From Treponema sp. UBA4307 (GTDB lineage: Bacteria; Spirochaetota; Spirochaetia; Treponematales; Treponemataceae), in assembly GCA_002394685.1 (NCBI GenBank), contig DGUP01000014.1, forward strand, positions 1 through 16,910: a stretch of 16,910 nucleotides of DNA. The letters run 5' to 3'. Below, in pieces: positions 14,532-16,910 of this stretch. The position numbers and the translations under genes are program-made. Every line of letters starts with the position of its first letter. Position 1 is the stretch's first letter. The notes under the pieces were generated by a model that was not told the origin of the DNA, did no database searches, and saw only the letters and a list, made by a program, of their open reading frames with translations.

Positions 14532-15677
14532 ATGCAGATAATTCCCGTTGCGAGCGGCAAAGGCGGCGTTGGTAAAAGCTTATTGAGCGCAAACCTTGCA
14601 ATTGCTCTTGGTCAGGCAGGTAAAAAAGTTCTCTTAGTCGATCTGGACCTTGGTGCTTCAAACCTGCATCTTGTAATTGGACAACCATCACCTAAAGCAG
14701 GAATCGGAACATTCCTTACAGGTCAGTCAAAATTTGAGGACATAATCATTAAAACTGATTATGAAAATGTTTATTTCATTGCAGGCGATTCAGAAATTCC
14801 AGGCCTTACCTCCCTTAAAGTAAGCCAGAAGAATCAGCTTATCCGCAAGTTCCTTAAAGTGAATGTTGATTACCTCATTCTGGATCTGGGAGCCGGAACA
14901 CACCTGACAATTCTGGATATGTTCCTCCTTTCCCCACAGGGCATTGTTGTAACTGCACCTACTGTCACTGCAACCTTAAACGGATACCTCTTCCTCAAGA
15001 ACGTTGTTTTCCGCATGATGTATAATACCTTTAAGCGTAATTCACCGGCATACAATTATCTGGAAAGCTTAAAAACTGACACTGCTTCCCTTCAGAGACT
15101 TTACATTCCAAAGCTTATTGAAACTCTGGAAAAAGTTGATCCACAGAGCACTGCAGTTTTCAAAAGACGCATGCAGGAATTCCATCCACGTCTTATCCTC
15201 AATATGATTGATGATCCAAAAGACGCTGAACGTGCCCTCAAAATCCGTCACTCCTGTGCCCAGTACCTCGGTCTGGACCTGGAACATCTTGGTGTAATTT
15301 ATCGTGATAACATGCAGGATAAGGCTCTTGCTTCAAGGCTCCCTGTTGTAAAATATAAGCCTCAGTCTGTAATCGCTCAGGCCATTTACCGTATTGCAGA
15401 AAAAGTAATCCAGTCAGAAACCCTTAAATTTGGCGATGACTATGACATAACTCAGGCCAGCGAAAATTCATTCGCCCTTGCATCCGAAGAAGCTGTTGAC
15501 GATTACACTGCAAAAATGTCCTACCTTGAAGATCTGGTTGGTTCAGGAACCCTTACCATGGGAGAACTTGCAGAAACACTCAAGCAGCAGGCTTACGAAA
15601 TTACTACCTTAAAAAACGAAAACAATCTGCTCAAGAAAAAACTTCTTGAAGCTTCCCGTCAGGGATTTAGAATTTAA
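14532..15677 (+). CDS. MinD/ParA/FlhG-family P-loop ATPase with C-terminal coiled coil
   Basis: A protein of 381 aa. The N terminus carries the deviant Walker A motif SGKGGVGKS (8-16, with Lys10 and Lys15), then VLLVDLDLGASNLHLVIG, and the Walker B/switch region YLILDLGAGTHLTILDMFLL (about 114-133). This is the SIMIBI class that positions division sites, plasmids or flagella and cycles by ATP-driven dimerisation. The LGAG reading and a 'DYENVYFIAGD' element are closer to FlhG-like members than to MinD. MinD's C-terminal membrane helix is missing; instead residues about 300-381 add an acidic linker and a Leu/Lys-rich coiled coil (about 340-375), making it some 80-100 residues longer than MinD or FlhG. 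No minC, minE or flhF is adjacent; lgt follows 13 bases later. The start has no binding site but the first strand (MQIIPVASGKGG) requires it. Confidence 0.82.
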   Translation: MQIIPVASGKGGVGKSLLSANLAIALGQAGKKVLLVDLDLGASNLHLVIGQPSPKAGIGTFLTGQSKFEDIIIKTDYENVYFIAGDSEIPGLTSLKVSQKNQLIRKFLKVNVDYLILDLGAGTHLTILDMFLLSPQGIVVTAPTVTATLNGYLFLKNVVFRMMYNTFKRNSPAYNYLESLKTDTASLQRLYIPKLIETLEKVDPQSTAVFKRRMQEFHPRLILNMIDDPKDAERALKIRHSCAQYLGLDLEHLGVIYRDNMQDKALASRLPVVKYKPQSVIAQAIYRIAEKVIQSETLKFGDDYDITQASENSFALASEEAVDDYTAKMSYLEDLVGSGTLTMGELAETLKQQAYEITTLKNENNLLKKKLLEASRQGFRI

Positions 15678-15690
15678 AAAGGATTTTATT

Positions 15691-16803
15691 ATGAATTTTT
15701 TACCACTTTATATTCAGTATCCGGCATGGATTAAACCTGAAATTTTTCCAAACGTTCCTGCATTAGGCTTACTGCGCTGGTACGGCCTGATGTATGTTTT
15801 TGCTTTTGGTACAGCTTTTTTTATTCTCCGCAAACAGTTCAGGGAAGGAGCTTTAGACCAGAAGGGAAGACTTACTACAGAAGATGATGTAATCAGCTTT
15901 ATTGTATTCGGCATTGTCTGCCTGCTGATTGGAGCACGTGTTTTTTCCACATTAGTTTACAGTGGTGAAGAAGAATATCGTCAAAAACCATGGCTGATTT
16001 TCTGGCCATTTGATACAAAAACAGGCAAATTTACCGGTCTGGCGGGCATGTCTTACCACGGCGGATTTATTGGCGGTCTTTTAGGAATGATTATCTGGTG
16101 CATATGGCACAAACGCCCTGTCTGGCAGTGGATAGATGCAATGGGTGTATCAATTCCTCTGGGCTACACCTTTGGCCGTATCGGTAACTTCCTTAACGGA
16201 GAACTTTATGGAAGAATTACAAAAGCTCCATGGGGTATGATTTTCCCTCGTGCTGAAGAAGTAAACGAAACTTTTTCTACCAGCAAGGAATGGGTTCAGC
16301 AGTTTGCCGCAGACTGTAATCTGGCAATTGAACCGGGACAGCGCTTTATTAATCTTCCTCGTCACCCAAGTCAGCTTTACGAAGCCTTATTCGAGGGAGT
16401 TGTTCTCTTTGTAATTCTCTGGATTCTCCGCAAGCATAAACCATTTGACGGTTTCCTGGGCTGTATTTATACAATAGGTTATGGAATTGCCCGCTTCTTT
16501 ATTGAATATTTCCGTCAGCCGGATTCAAACCTGGGCTTTAGAATTTCTCCTACAAACGATGTATCAATCTACACAAACAATTCTATGGCTAACCTTTCTA
16601 CAGGTCAGGTTTTCTGCCTTACAATGATTGGCTTTGGACTTGTTTTAATGTTAGTTCTTTTCTTCTGGGATAAATACAAGAAAAAGAATCCTGAAAAATT
16701 CCAGTACCACGAAACTGAAAAAGACAAAGCAAAACGCTTAAAGTGGGAAAAGGAAGAAGCTGCATTAAAAGCTAAAGCTCAGGCTAAAAAATCAAAGAAA
16801 TAA
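15691..16803 (+). CDS. lgt: Prolipoprotein diacylglyceryl transferase Lgt
   Basis: A protein of 370 aa. Inner-membrane enzyme that attaches diacylglycerol from phosphatidylglycerol to the lipobox Cys. The start is ATG 15691, with AAAAAGGA (15676-15683) 7 bases upstream; a longer TTG-started frame from 15646 would run into the previous gene without support. Key motifs: SYHGGFIGG (His123), GRIGNFLNGELYG with Arg163, Asn166 and Gly174 (same spacing as E. coli Arg143/Asn146/Gly154), RHPSQLYEA, and GYGIARFFIEYFRQPDS. Several transmembrane helices are visible. Longer than E. coli Lgt (291 aa) because of a loop near 110-120, a periplasmic insert around 180-215, and a Lys/Ala/Glu-rich cytoplasmic tail (last 40 residues). 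Two lipoprotein genes in this window would be substrates. Confidence 0.97.
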   Translation: MNFLPLYIQYPAWIKPEIFPNVPALGLLRWYGLMYVFAFGTAFFILRKQFREGALDQKGRLTTEDDVISFIVFGIVCLLIGARVFSTLVYSGEEEYRQKPWLIFWPFDTKTGKFTGLAGMSYHGGFIGGLLGMIIWCIWHKRPVWQWIDAMGVSIPLGYTFGRIGNFLNGELYGRITKAPWGMIFPRAEEVNETFSTSKEWVQQFAADCNLAIEPGQRFINLPRHPSQLYEALFEGVVLFVILWILRKHKPFDGFLGCIYTIGYGIARFFIEYFRQPDSNLGFRISPTNDVSIYTNNSMANLSTGQVFCLTMIGFGLVLMLVLFFWDKYKKKNPEKFQYHETEKDKAKRLKWEKEEAALKAKAQAKKSKK

Positions 16804-16824
16804 TATCTGAGCATATTAATAATA

Positions 16825-16884
16825 AACCCGAATGTTGAGTTTTTACTATCCAAATCAAAACTCCTTATTCGGGTTCTTTTTTTT
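16825..16884 (+). terminator. Intrinsic terminator of the minD-like/lgt operon
   Basis: Long hairpin: AACCCGAAT (16825-16833) pairs with ATTCGGGTT (16867-16875), and the inner GAGTTTT (16837-16843) pairs with AAAACTC (16857-16863), separated by a 3-by-3 internal loop (GTT/CTT). Eight T residues follow at 16877-16884. Confidence 0.92.
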
Positions 16885-16910
16885 CTTAAATAGCCCGAAT
16901 GTCGAGTTTT
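16827..16910. repeat. 17-base direct repeat, spacing 67, running to the window edge
   Basis: CCCGAATGTTGAGTTTT (16827-16843) recurs as CCCGAATGTCGAGTTTT (16894-16910), 16 of 17 identical. The first copy is the 5' arm of the terminator, and the terminator's 3' arm is an inverted, diverged copy. The second copy stops at the window end, so a second hairpin or a longer array may continue beyond it. Confidence 0.6.

Noticed and set aside
15646..15690. TTG-started extension of lgt
   Set aside because: It would overlap the preceding gene without a ribosome binding site; AAAAAGGA before ATG 15691 and the Lgt N-terminal pattern support the shorter form.
16827..16910. CRISPR array start
   Set aside because: Only two 17-base copies, the repeat doubles as a terminator arm, and no cas gene is nearby.

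Overview
The window reads as chromosomal DNA of a gut or rumen spirochaete, most likely Treponema. The evidence is AT-rich DNA with strong AAA/GAA codon use, a loose spirochaete-style lipobox on one of two lipoproteins, abundant secreted beta-barrel/Ig-like envelope proteins, and the 5' end of an Rpn-type nuclease of the kind that is multi-copy in many treponemes. The species assignment is inference from protein style; no rRNA is present.

Layout. (1) 1-166, minus: truncated 5' end of an Rpn/PD-(D/E)XK transposase-like gene with a palindrome-rich leader. (2) 441-2225, plus: a lipoprotein alpha/beta-hydrolase of the subtype B tannase kind, followed by two hairpins. (3) 2653-6907, plus: a three-gene envelope operon (small outer-membrane barrel, Ig-like repeat lipoprotein, and a barrel plus two FlgD-like Ig modules plus an OmpA domain), closed by a textbook terminator. 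(4) 10278-7017, minus: a methyl-accepting chemotaxis protein translationally coupled to an aldo/keto reductase with two 4Fe-4S motifs. (5) 14465-10625, minus: a tightly packed operon of S41 C-terminal processing protease, RsmE, a WecG/TagA-like protein and a bare sigma-54-activator-type AAA+ domain. (6) 14532-16803, plus: a MinD/ParA-family ATPase and Lgt, divergent from the protease and closed by a terminator whose 5' arm is repeated at the window edge.

How the genes relate. Lgt would lipidate the two lipoproteins seen here. The 2653-6907 operon looks like an envelope assembly: a barrel, a periplasmic or surface lipoprotein, and an OmpA anchor to peptidoglycan. The protease operon is unusual. 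Its last two genes keep their folds but have lost hallmark residues: the WecG/TagA-like protein lacks the PDG and Thr-Asn motifs, and the AAA+ domain has GAFTDS in place of GAFTGA and no DNA-binding domain. These are the best candidates in the window for undescribed functions.

Other signals worth attention are an 18-base element centred on the palindrome TTACA-N4-TGTAA, found upstream of both the tannase-like gene and the envelope operon (17/18 identical); a possible 21-codon basic leader peptide with a perfect AGGAGG ahead of the chemotaxis gene; and a 66-bp divergent promoter region with no well-placed ribosome binding site for either gene. No tRNA, rRNA, CRISPR array or recognised riboswitch was seen.
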